A stretch of 64,000 nucleotides of DNA, from contig NZ_JADKYB010000001.1 in assembly GCF_016918855.1 (NCBI RefSeq), forward strand, positions 62,001 to 126,000. Reading direction: 5' to 3'. A program made the translations under genes and the position numbers. The DNA comes from Actinacidiphila acididurans (GTDB lineage: Bacteria; Actinomycetota; Actinomycetes; Streptomycetales; Streptomycetaceae). This document shows positions 1 to 8,926 of this stretch, one piece after another. Within the stretch, counting starts at the first letter, position 1. Each line of letters starts with the position of its first letter. Below the pieces are notes generated by a model. It was not told where the DNA came from. It searched no databases and saw only the letters and a program-made list of their open reading frames with translations.

Positions 1-39
1 GTCGCCCCGCTGTCCGACCGGCAGGGCCTCGCCGTTCAT
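1..39 (-). CDS. Start of an unidentified gene leaving the left edge
   Basis: An ATG on the minus strand is preceded by a strong Shine-Dalgarno (GGGAGG, about 5 nt away). Only 13 codons lie inside the window, beginning MNGEALPVGQRGD, too few to recognise a family. It is divergent from the LacI regulator at 322. A good promoter (TTGACG, 17 bp, TACGTT) and a CGAACCGATTCG-type operator lie upstream of it, so it is probably a target of that regulator. Confidence 0.6.
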   Translation of the reverse strand, partial: MNGEALPVGQRGD

Positions 40-130
40 GGCACCCTCCCTTTCGCCGCCACCCGCCGCACGGGCAGGGGTGCCGGCACGGCGGCCGCTC
101 CCGCCGCGACGGCGTTTCGTATCCGGAGTG

Positions 131-142
131 CGAATCGGTTCG
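131..142. promoter_or_regulatory. Putative LacI-type operator CGAATCGGTTCG
   Basis: Near-palindrome of the form CGAAYCGRTTCG with the central CG usual for LacI-family operators. Its exact reverse complement occurs at 267-278, so the two copies bracket the divergent promoters between the left-edge gene and the LacI gene at 322. Confidence 0.5.
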
Positions 143-148
143 ACCGCG

Positions 149-177
149 AACGTAGAACCCGCACCCAGACCCGTCAA
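149..177 (-). promoter_or_regulatory. Minus-strand promoter TTGACG-17-TACGTT
   Basis: On the minus strand, TTGACG (177-172) and TACGTT (154-149) are separated by exactly 17 bp. The -10 sits in the context TTCTACGTT, which recurs before the GH127 gene (37.1 kb) and the clan-A glycosidase gene (40.2 kb). The operator at 131-142 lies just downstream, where a repressor would block initiation. Confidence 0.6.
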
Positions 178-266
178 GACTGCGGGTGCCCCTGTCTGCC
201 TGCCATGTGACGATGGCGGGTCCACGGGCGGGGCCCGGAGCAGGGCGTTCCTGGAGCCTCGGGCGC

Positions 267-278
267 CGAACCGATTCG
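267..278. promoter_or_regulatory. Putative LacI-type operator CGAACCGATTCG
   Basis: Reverse complement of the site at 131-142. It lies immediately upstream of a possible -10 (TACCAT, 286-291) for the LacI gene at 322, as expected for autoregulation. Confidence 0.5.
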
Positions 279-321
279 CGCGCAGTACCATGGCCATGCG
301 CAAGTAGCGCTGAGGAGTCGC

Positions 322-1365
322 ATGAACATCGGGGAGATCGCGCGGCGGGCGGGTGTGTCGCGCAGCACGGTGTCGTACGCCCTCAGTGGCAAGCGGCCCG
401 TGGCGCCCGGCACGCGCAAGCGCATCCAGGACGTGATCGACGAATCGGGCTACCGGCCCAACGCGACCGCCAGGGCGCTCAAGGAGGGCCGCACCCGGAC
501 CATCGGCCTGGTGATCCCGCCTGCGGGCAATCGGCTGACGCACATGCAACTGGACTTCGTGGCCAGTGTGGTCGACGCCGCCGCCCGCGCGGACCTGGAC
601 GTCCTGCTCTCACCGTCCGGCGGCGACCACGACCGGTCCTTCGAGCGGCTGGTCTCAGAAGGCCGGGTCGACGGGGTCATCCTGATGGAGATCCGGCTGG
701 AGGACGCCCGCGTGGGCAGGCTCCAGGAGGCACGACTGCCCTTCGTCGGCATCGGCCGCACCGCCGGCGACGAGCAGATGTGCTGGATCGACATCGACTA
801 CGCCGGCCTGATCCAGCACACCGTCCGGCACCTCGCAGACCTCGGGCACCGCAGGGTGGCCCTGGTCAACCGCTCGCCGGAACTCCTCGCCGCGGGCTAC
901 GGTCCGGCCCACAGGGCCCGGGAGGGTTTCGCCGCCGCCACCGCGGAACGCGGCCTCGACGGCGTGGAGGTGCCGTGCGGCGACGACGCCCGCTCCGGCC
1001 AGGAGTGCCTGGAGGAGCTTCTGCGCGCCCACCCGGACCTGACCGCCGTCACCACGATCAACGAGGCCGCGCTGCCCGGCATTCAACGGGCGCTGGACGA
1101 CGCCGGCCTGACCGTGCCGTACGACTTCTCGGTGACCGGTGTGGCGGCCCTGCCCTGGGCCGAGGACTTCCGCCCGCCGCTCACCGCAGCCGACGTCCCC
1201 GCTCTGGACATGGGCGACAAGGCCGTGTCCCTGCTGGTCGAACGCATCGCTGTGCCTCTCACGCCGCCCCGGCACATCCTCCTCGCGCCACCCATCTCGC
1301 TGCGCTCCAGCACGGGCGCCGTGCCCTCGCACCGTCTCCCGGATGTCGTCGGGCGACGTGGATGA
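322..1365 (+). CDS. LacI-family transcriptional regulator
   Basis: A cytoplasmic DNA-binding sugar-responsive repressor of 347 residues, the usual LacI size. The N-terminal helix-turn-helix is clear (NIGEIARRAGVSRSTVSYAL, then the hinge region RPNATARALKEG), followed by a periplasmic-binding-protein-like effector domain. ATG at 322 follows GAGGAG by 4 nt. The gene is divergent from the left-edge gene, and two inverted copies of a CGAAYCGRTTCG motif lie in the shared intergenic region, suggesting self-regulation and control of that neighbour. Two further copies occur at 14.5-14.7 kb. The effector sugar cannot be read from the sequence. Family assignment is secure; targets are inferred. Confidence 0.93.
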   Translation: MNIGEIARRAGVSRSTVSYALSGKRPVAPGTRKRIQDVIDESGYRPNATARALKEGRTRTIGLVIPPAGNRLTHMQLDFVASVVDAAARADLDVLLSPSGGDHDRSFERLVSEGRVDGVILMEIRLEDARVGRLQEARLPFVGIGRTAGDEQMCWIDIDYAGLIQHTVRHLADLGHRRVALVNRSPELLAAGYGPAHRAREGFAAATAERGLDGVEVPCGDDARSGQECLEELLRAHPDLTAVTTINEAALPGIQRALDDAGLTVPYDFSVTGVAALPWAEDFRPPLTAADVPALDMGDKAVSLLVERIAVPLTPPRHILLAPPISLRSSTGAVPSHRLPDVVGRRG

Positions 1366-1618
1366 CGCCGTTCCCGGGCCCCTGCGGTCCTCGGCGGTGG
1401 GCTCCGCGCCCCACCATGACATGGGATGAATTCATAGGGCCGGACTCGATTTCCCGCCCGGCGAAACGGCGCTCGCGGCGCGAAAACAGCTGACTGTCCC
1501 CTCGAAGCTGCGGGGATCGCGAGGAGTTGCCCGTTGGGACGCTCAATGCATCTCTTCTCGGACATGGGATGACCCTGTTACGCTCGTCGGGCGCCGGCAG
1601 GGGAGTGTGGGTCGATCG

Positions 1619-2299
1619 ATGTCGCTGACCGACAAAGCCATCGCACGCATCAGGGAGCTCATCCGGTCCGGGGAGCTCCCGCCAGGGGCGAAACTGCCGC
1701 CGGAACAGCAGCTTGCCTCCGATCTGGGGCTTTCCCGCAACTTGATGCGCGAGGCGGTCAAAGCGCTGGTGATGGCACGCGTCCTGGAGATCCGGCGGGG
1801 GGACGGCACCTATGTCACGAGTCTTGAGCCGGAACTGCTGCTGGAAGGCCTCGGCTGGGCGGTGGAACTGCTGCGCGGCGACAAGCTCCTCGAACTGACC
1901 GAAGTCCGGCGGCTCTTCGAGCCGATCGCCACAGGGCTCGCCGCCGGCCGGATCTCCGAGGAGGACCTCGCGGGGGTCAAACACCACCTGGACGCCATGA
2001 GGCGGGCCCGCGACGACGTCGAACTGCTCAACAAGCATGACGCCGCATTTCACCGCGCGGTGCTCGCCTCCGCGGGAAACAGCACGCTGGCCACCCTGCT
2101 GGACGGTATTTCCAGCCGGACAGTGCGCGCCCGGGTGTGGCGCGGTCTGGTCGACGAGAGGGCCGGCGACCGGACCATCGCCGAACACCAGGCGATCTAC
2201 AACGCCCTGGTCGCCCGGGACCGCGCGCTGGCCGAAGCCGCGGCGCTGATCCACGTGAGTACGACGGAGCAGTGGCTGCGCGAGCACTTCGACCAGTGA
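1619..2299 (+). CDS. FadR-subfamily GntR transcriptional regulator
   Basis: A 226-residue regulator with an N-terminal winged helix (SLTDKAIARIRELI, LPPEQQLASDLGLSRNLMREAVKAL, RRGDGTYV) and a C-terminal all-helical FCD ligand-binding domain (EVRRLFEPIATGLAA, DAAFHRAVLASAGN, EHQAIYNALVARD), the layout of FadR-type GntR proteins. I prefer the ATG at 1619, which gives the typical MSLTDKAI start; an in-frame GTG at 1607 is only 1 nt from the AGGGGAG at 1599-1605. It does not closely resemble the other two FadR-type proteins here (11524 and 45319). Its position before the cellulase suggests a carbohydrate role, but no ligand can be named. Confidence 0.9.
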   Translation: MSLTDKAIARIRELIRSGELPPGAKLPPEQQLASDLGLSRNLMREAVKALVMARVLEIRRGDGTYVTSLEPELLLEGLGWAVELLRGDKLLELTEVRRLFEPIATGLAAGRISEEDLAGVKHHLDAMRRARDDVELLNKHDAAFHRAVLASAGNSTLATLLDGISSRTVRARVWRGLVDERAGDRTIAEHQAIYNALVARDRALAEAAALIHVSTTEQWLREHFDQ

Positions 2300-2314
2300 C
2301 GCCCATCCGCCCGG

Positions 2315-2473
2315 GCGATCCTCGAAGGGACCGAACGCGGCGTCCTGACCCCGCTGCTGAGCGCGAGCCTGACCACGCAGCGGGTGCGCGGGCTCAGCAG
2401 GCACTGGTCGCTGCCGACGTGGGACAAGCCGGCCACCCAGTCCGAAACCTGTGAGCCGGTGAGGCGGCAGTAA
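2315..2473 (+). pseudogene. Decayed C-terminal fragment resembling LarE/PP-loop sulfurtransferase
   Basis: Reading from 2315 in this frame gives about 52 codons without a start, containing GVLTPLLSASLTTQRVRGLS and then LPTWDKPA. The pairing of a VRxLSRxxxLPTWDKPA segment with an upstream SPLxxAxLT segment is what I recall from the LarE branch of PP-loop ATP pyrophosphatases. The conserved CLSSR that should follow is absent and no N-terminal half is present, so it looks like a relic. The assignment rests on a short motif. Confidence 0.35.
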
Positions 2474-2606
2474 GCATGCTCTGAAGAGCCGGTCCGCCAA
2501 GCCCGGAGGGCAGCGCCGTGGCGCTCCGCCATGCCTCACGGCCCGGACGCGGGGCTGTTGGCGGCCCGTCAGGGCGGGGTCGGCCGCCGGAACAGTCCCC
2601 GCAGTC

Positions 2607-2635
2607 TTGACAGCGTGGGCCGGCTGGTGCAGTTT
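2607..2635 (+). promoter_or_regulatory. Possible promoter TTGACA-17-CAGTTT
   Basis: TTGACA (2607-2612), 17 bp, then CAGTTT (2630-2635). CANNNT -10 boxes recur in the other secreted-enzyme promoters of this window. It points toward the GH6 gene but is 360 bp from its start, so a closer start near the CebR box is also possible. Confidence 0.4.
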
Positions 2636-2642
2636 ATGTGTC

Positions 2643-2677
2643 TGATACATGGCGCGACTGACTCGTTGATATATGGC
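2643..2677 (+). repeat. Direct repeat TGATAYATGGC, 24-bp period
   Basis: TGATACATGGC (2643-2653) and TGATATATGGC (2667-2677) differ by one base and begin 24 bp apart, just downstream of the possible promoter. It is a locally AT-rich patch in GC-rich DNA. It could be a paired binding site for one of the neighbouring regulators. Confidence 0.4.
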
Positions 2678-2833
2678 ATTCACGAGGAAGTGCGAGGAGC
2701 GGCAGGCCGACAACCGGATGCAGCACCACCATCGGATTCTTCTCCGAGGCACGTCAGTGCCTCGTCCCCCCACGCGAGGAGAATGATCTTCCATGTCCTG
2801 GCTCTACGAGGAGTCTCTTCTCCGTGCGGAATG

Positions 2834-2847
2834 TGGGAGCGCTCCCA
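2834..2847. promoter_or_regulatory. CebR operator TGGGAGCGCTCCCA
   Basis: Perfect 14-bp palindrome identical to the known CebR binding site of Streptomyces cellulase and cellobiose-uptake genes. It lies 147 bp before the GH6 start. Established knowledge: CebR represses these genes and cellobiose or cellotriose releases it. This is the only copy seen in the window, so the other enzymes are under different control. Confidence 0.9.
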
Positions 2848-2993
2848 CTGTTGCTCGCCGCCATCCCGGGCATACCGCCCGGGCATTCCCGGGTGGCTGA
2901 GCAGCGCACCGGCTCCACCAGCGGCGCGGCGAGTCCGCCGCGAGCCCACACGTCCACGGACGGTGGCCCCTTCCCGAGAAGACAAGGAAGTCG

Positions 2994-5420
2994 ATGAAAA
3001 CCGGACCCATGCAATGGCCACGCCTGCGACGCAGACTTGCGGCGGGCTCGGCACTCGTCCTCAGCGCGGCAGCGCTGACCGCGGCGGTCGGCGTCCATTC
3101 GGCGGCCGCCGCGACCCGGGTGGCCAACCCGTATTCGGGTGCCACGCCCTACCTCAACACGGACTACGTCTCCGAGGTGCAGGCCCAGGCGTCCGCGGAC
3201 GGCAGCAGCGCCGAGGCGAAGGTGGCGAGCTACCAGACCGCCATCTGGATGGACCACATCGGGGCCATCGCGGGCGACAGCACCCACCTCGGACTCCAGG
3301 CCCAGTTGGACCAGGCGGAGGCACAGGCTGCCGCCAGCGCCAACCCGGTGCTCTTCGAGGTCGTCGTCTACGATCTGCCGGGCCGTGACTGCGCGGCGCT
3401 CGCCTCCAACGGTGAGATCCCGGCGACCGATGCCGGACTGACCGAATACGAAAGCCAGTACATCGACCCGATCGCCGCGCTGCTGGGCAACTCCAAGTAC
3501 AGCAACCTGCGCATCTCCGCGATCATCGAGCCCGACTCGCTGCCCAACGCGGTCACCAACCAGAGCAAGACCGCGTGCGCGACGGCGACGCCGTACTACG
3601 AGAAGGGCGTCGCGTACGCGCTGAACAAGCTGCACGCGATTCCCAACGTCTACAACTACCTGGACATCGGCCACTCCGGGTGGCTCGGCTGGTCCAGCAA
3701 CATGAGCCCGGCGGCCGCGGAGTTCGCCAAGGTGGCCAGGGCGACCACGGCGGGCGTCGCGAGCGTGGACGGCTTCATCAGCGACACCGCGAACACCACG
3801 CCGACCGACGAGCCGTTCCTGCCCAACAGCACGCTCCAGGTGGGCGGTCAGCCGCTGGACTCGGCCAACTTCTACCAGTACAACCCGTACTTCGACGAGC
3901 ACAGCTACGACGAGGCCATGCACGCCGCCATGGTCTCCGCGGGCTTCCCCAGCTCGGTCGGCATGCTGATCGACACCTCCCGCAACGGCTGGGGTGGTGC
4001 CGCCCGGCCGACCTCGCTCAACTCCAGCCCCACCAACGTCAACGACTACGTCACCGCGAACAAGATCGACAAGCGTCCGTTCCGCGGCGACTGGTGCAAT
4101 GTCAACGGCGCCGGCATCGGCAATCGGCCGACCGCGTACCCGTACGGGACGAGCGACCCCGTCATCGGGTTCGTGTGGATCAAGCCTCCGGGTGAGTCCG
4201 ACGGCGACTACCCGACCAGCTCGCACACGCACGGCGACCCGCACTGCGACCCCAACGGCACCCAGACGGACGGCAACGGCGGCACGTACCCGACCGATGC
4301 CATCCCCGGTTACGACGTCCCGGCCGGCCAGTGGTTCGCCTACCAGTTCCAGCAGCTGGTCGCCAACGCCTACCCGGCGCTGGGCTCCGGCAGCGTCGAC
4401 ACCACCCCGCCGTCCACGCCCGCCAACCTGGCGGTGTCGGGGACGACGAGCAGCAGTGTGTCGCTGACGTGGTCGGCGTCGACGGACAACGTGGGTGTGA
4501 CCGGGTACAACGTGTATCGGGGTTCGACGCTGGTGGGTTCGGCGACGACCACGTCGTTCACGGATACCGGGCTGTCGGCGTCGACGGCGTATTCGTACAC
4601 GGTGAAGGCGAAGGATGCGGCCGGTAATCTGTCGGCGGCTTCGAGCGCGGTCAGCGCGACCACGCAGGCCGGCACCGGCGGCGACACCACGCCTCCGTCG
4701 GCTCCGGCGAACCTGGCGGTGTCGGGGACGACGAGCAGCAGTGTGTCGCTGACGTGGTCGGCGTCGACGGACAACGTGGGTGTGACCGGGTACAACGTGT
4801 ATCGGGGTTCGACGCTGGTGGGGTCGGCGACGACCACGTCGTTCACGGACACGGGGCTGTCGGCGTCGACGGCGTATTCGTACACGGTGAAGGCGAAGGA
4901 TGCGGCCGGTAACCTGTCGGCGGCTTCGAGCGCGGTCAGCGCGACCACGCAGGCCGGCACCGGCGGCACCGGGACGCTGAAGGTGCAGTACAAGAACAAC
5001 GACTCCTCGCCGGGCGACAACCAGATCAAGCCCGGTCTGCAACTGGTGAACACCGGCACCGGCTCGGTGTCCTTGTCGACGGTGACGATCCGGTACTGGT
5101 TCACCAGCGACGGCGGCGCGTCGACCTTCACCGCGAACTGCGACTACGCGGCCGTCGGCTGCGGCAACGTCTCGCAGAGCGTCACGGCGATGTCGAGCCC
5201 GAAGACGGGTGCCGACCACTACCTCCAGGTCTCGTTCACCGGGGGCAGCCTGGCGGCCGGGGCGTCGTCCGGTGACATCCAGAGCCGGCTGAACAAGACG
5301 GACTGGTCGAACTTCACCGAGACCAACGACTACAGCTACGGCACGAACACCTCGTACGCCGACGCGTCCAAGATCACGGTGTACGTCAACGGCACCCTGG
5401 TCTACGGCACCGAGCCGTAG
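2994..5420 (+). CDS. Secreted GH6 cellobiohydrolase with two FN3 domains and CBM3
   Basis: An exo-acting cellulase of 808 residues releasing cellobiose from cellulose outside the cell. Residues 1-40 form a signal peptide ending AAAA. The GH6 domain (about 45-465) shows YDLPGRDCAALASNGE with Asp132, IEPDSLPN with the catalytic acid Asp181, then NYLDIGHSGWLGW, FRGDWCN, IKPPGESDG and DPHCD. Two fibronectin-III modules follow (about 469-555 and 564-655), then a family-3 cellulose-binding module (about 660-808, starting LKVQYKNN). The FN3 copies are almost identical in DNA. ATG 2994 follows AAGGA by 5 nt. It is the only enzyme here with a CebR box and lacks the CBM13 domain common to its neighbours. 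Closed by a terminator at 5459. Confidence 0.95.
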   Translation: MKTGPMQWPRLRRRLAAGSALVLSAAALTAAVGVHSAAAATRVANPYSGATPYLNTDYVSEVQAQASADGSSAEAKVASYQTAIWMDHIGAIAGDSTHLGLQAQLDQAEAQAAASANPVLFEVVVYDLPGRDCAALASNGEIPATDAGLTEYESQYIDPIAALLGNSKYSNLRISAIIEPDSLPNAVTNQSKTACATATPYYEKGVAYALNKLHAIPNVYNYLDIGHSGWLGWSSNMSPAAAEFAKVARATTAGVASVDGFISDTANTTPTDEPFLPNSTLQVGGQPLDSANFYQYNPYFDEHSYDEAMHAAMVSAGFPSSVGMLIDTSRNGWGGAARPTSLNSSPTNVNDYVTANKIDKRPFRGDWCNVNGAGIGNRPTAYPYGTSDPVIGFVWIKPPGESDGDYPTSSHTHGDPHCDPNGTQTDGNGGTYPTDAIPGYDVPAGQWFAYQFQQLVANAYPALGSGSVDTTPPSTPANLAVSGTTSSSVSLTWSASTDNVGVTGYNVYRGSTLVGSATTTSFTDTGLSASTAYSYTVKAKDAAGNLSAASSAVSATTQAGTGGDTTPPSAPANLAVSGTTSSSVSLTWSASTDNVGVTGYNVYRGSTLVGSATTTSFTDTGLSASTAYSYTVKAKDAAGNLSAASSAVSATTQAGTGGTGTLKVQYKNNDSSPGDNQIKPGLQLVNTGTGSVSLSTVTIRYWFTSDGGASTFTANCDYAAVGCGNVSQSVTAMSSPKTGADHYLQVSFTGGSLAAGASSGDIQSRLNKTDWSNFTETNDYSYGTNTSYADASKITVYVNGTLVYGTEP
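4399..4968 (+). repeat. Tandem near-identical FN3-coding repeat, 285-bp period
   Basis: The two FN3-coding segments of the GH6 gene begin about 4399 and 4684. From roughly 4426 onward the second copy repeats the first almost base for base, including synonymous positions. This indicates a recent duplication or ongoing homogenisation. Confidence 0.85.
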
Positions 5421-5458
5421 AGCCGACCGTCCTCCGGCGGAACGACCGCTCGTGAACA

Positions 5459-5495
5459 CCGTGGTGGACAGGCGCCAACCTCCTGTCCACCACGG
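5459..5495 (+). terminator. Hairpin terminator after GH6
   Basis: CCGTGGTGGACAGG (5459-5472) pairs perfectly with CCTGTCCACCACGG (5482-5495) across a 9-nt loop, 38 bp after the GH6 stop. No T run follows, as is common in actinobacteria. Confidence 0.75.
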
Positions 5496-5566
5496 GACGA
5501 GCGGCCGCCCGCGCGGGGGAGTGCAGCTGTCGTTCGGCGCGATCGTCAGGCGGGTCGGGAGCGTAC

Positions 5567-6595
5567 ATGGCGGTGGGTGGACCGGGCCGCGTCGGACCGA
5601 CGCTGGACGATGTCGCCGAACGGGCCGGGGTCGGGCGGGGCACGGTCTCGCGGGTGCTCAACGGCTCGACACATGTCAGCGACCAGGCGAAGGCCGCGGT
5701 GAGGGCAGCGGTCAGGGAGCTGGGATACCTGCCCAACAGTGCCGCCCGGGCGCTCGTGGGGAGCCGCACGGACGCGATCGCCCTGGTCATCCCCGAACCG
5801 GAGAGCAAGATCTTCGCCGAGCCGTTCTTCATGGACACCGTCCGCGGAGCGAGCGATCAACTCGCCGACTCCGGTGTGCAGTTGCTGATGATGTTCCTGC
5901 GCACACCCAAGGAGCGGCGGCGCCTGGTCCATTATCTCAGGGCACACCGGGTCGACGGCGCGCTGCTGGTGTCCGTGCACAAGGACGACTCCCTCCCGGA
6001 CCTGCTCAGCCGGATCGGGTTGCCCGTCGTCCTCAGCGGCCGCCGGACCGACGCGGAGTCGATGTCGTACGTCGACGCCGACAACACCGGCGGTGCGCGA
6101 TCCGCGGCCACGCTTCTGTTCCGGCAGGGGCGGCGGGCGGTCGCCACCATCACCGGGCCGCCGGACATGTACGTCGCGCGGTGCCGACTGGACGGCTACC
6201 GCCAGGCCGTGGCCGTCGCGGGGGCCGGTGTCGACGAATCGCTGATCGAGGCCGCCGACTTCACCGATGAGGGCGGGCGCGCCGCCATGCGTGCCCTGCT
6301 GGAGCGCCGTCCTGACGTGGACGCCGTCTTCGCCGCCTCGGACCTCATGGCGTTCGGGGCGCTCCAGGCCCTGCGGGAGACGGGCCGCCGGGTGCCGGAC
6401 GACGTCGCCCTGATCGGCTTCGACGACTCCGCGATCGCACGGCACACGGACCCGCCTCTCACGAGTGTCCGCCAGCCCACCGCGGACATGGGCCGGAACA
6501 TGGCCCGCATACTCCTGGACGCGATCTCGGGCAGCTCCACGGCGCCACAGCACCTCGTCCTGCCGACAGAGGTGGTACGCCGCCGGTCCGCGTAG
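5567..6595 (+). CDS. LacI-family transcriptional regulator
   Basis: A 342-residue repressor with the LacI helix-turn-helix (TLDDVAERAGVGRGTVSRVL, hinge YLPNSAARALVGSRT) and a full sugar-binding domain ending in VIGFDDS-like and TSVRQP-like segments (LIGFDDSAIA, LTSVRQPTADMG). ATG 5567 follows GGGAG. It sits between the CebR-box cellulase and the GH54 gene with a TGTGAGCGCTCACA operator. It is the best-placed candidate to bind the TGTKAGCGCTMACA sites spread over the window, though whether it is CebR itself or that regulator cannot be told from sequence alone. Confidence 0.92.
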   Translation: MAVGGPGRVGPTLDDVAERAGVGRGTVSRVLNGSTHVSDQAKAAVRAAVRELGYLPNSAARALVGSRTDAIALVIPEPESKIFAEPFFMDTVRGASDQLADSGVQLLMMFLRTPKERRRLVHYLRAHRVDGALLVSVHKDDSLPDLLSRIGLPVVLSGRRTDAESMSYVDADNTGGARSAATLLFRQGRRAVATITGPPDMYVARCRLDGYRQAVAVAGAGVDESLIEAADFTDEGGRAAMRALLERRPDVDAVFAASDLMAFGALQALRETGRRVPDDVALIGFDDSAIARHTDPPLTSVRQPTADMGRNMARILLDAISGSSTAPQHLVLPTEVVRRRSA

Positions 6596-6716
6596 GCACG
6601 CGAGGCCGTGTCGCTGTGCCGGCGGTGGGGGCGGTGGGGGCAGTGTCGGCCTGCCCGCTGTATCGGCTGCCGGTGAAGGCCGCCCGGGCCCGGAGAAGGC
6701 TTGTGTGACGCACCTC

Positions 6717-6746
6717 TTGAGGTCCGGCCCGGGGATGTGTCAGTCT
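6717..6746 (+). promoter_or_regulatory. Promoter TTGAGG-18-CAGTCT shared with the GH62 gene
   Basis: TTGAGG (6717-6722) and CAGTCT (6741-6746) are 18 bp apart. ATGTGTCAGTCTCAT (6735-6749) recurs at 58776-58790 with one change and with TTGAGA at the same distance. The conserved block is itself an imperfect palindrome, so it may include an operator as well as the -10. Confidence 0.6.
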
Positions 6747-6813
6747 CATTTCTGCATCCGCCGGAGCACCTCCCCGGCGGCCAGCCGCGCACGCCTGCAC
6801 CCCCCACGCTGGA

Positions 6814-6827
6814 TGTGAGCGCTCACA
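6814..6827. promoter_or_regulatory. LacI-type operator TGTGAGCGCTCACA
   Basis: Perfect palindrome, flanked by A and T to give a 16-bp perfect palindrome. Its start lies 97 bp downstream of the start of the -35, inside the predicted transcript of the GH54 gene at 7204. Confidence 0.8.
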
Positions 6828-6868
6828 TTTCTTGAGGGCGACCGCATTCCTCACCCCAGGAGTGTCCT

Positions 6869-6961
6869 GTGACCCGAGGTATCGCTCTGACCTGGCCGAA
6901 CAACCCGTGCCCAGCACCGGGAACGCCGGGGGTCGGGCGCCGACGACCGGTCCTCGGGTGA
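6869..6961 (+). CDS. Short leader ORF in the GH54 5-prime region
   Basis: GTG with AGGAG six nt upstream (6858-6862), 30 codons and a TGA; begins VTRGIALTW, with no recognisable family. It follows the operator and precedes the GH54 start by 242 bp. The GH62 gene has the same arrangement: promoter block, operator, SD-led short ORF at 58901. The region around the two SDs is similar. It may be a translated leader or a chance ORF. Confidence 0.35.
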   Translation: MTRGIALTWPNNPCPAPGTPGVGRRRPVLG

Positions 6962-7038
6962 AGCAGGTGCCACTCCCGCGCCTCCTGTGAGAGGTCGAGG
7001 CCGCCGTCGAGGGTCGTCTGCCCTGCTTATGAGACTGA

Positions 7039-8733
<1,695 letters not shown>

Positions 8734-8926
8734 GCGTGTCCCCGGAACACGGCTGATCGTGCCCGCGCGCCGCGGATGAACCTCCGCCCCGGCGTGGCCC
8801 GCCGCCGGCGGCCGCTCGCCGCGCGGGCCGTCCCCGGTCCCCACCGGCCGGGGACGGCCCGTCGGCACGACATGCCGGCAGCCACCCCGCCCGAACCCCT
8901 CCATCACCCGAAGAGAGAGCGACCCC

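Noticed and set aside
5567..6595. Naming this LacI regulator CebR
   Set aside because: It lies next to the CebR-box cellulase, but also next to a gene with the other operator type, and the usual cebEFG-bglC neighbours are absent. The sequence alone does not decide.
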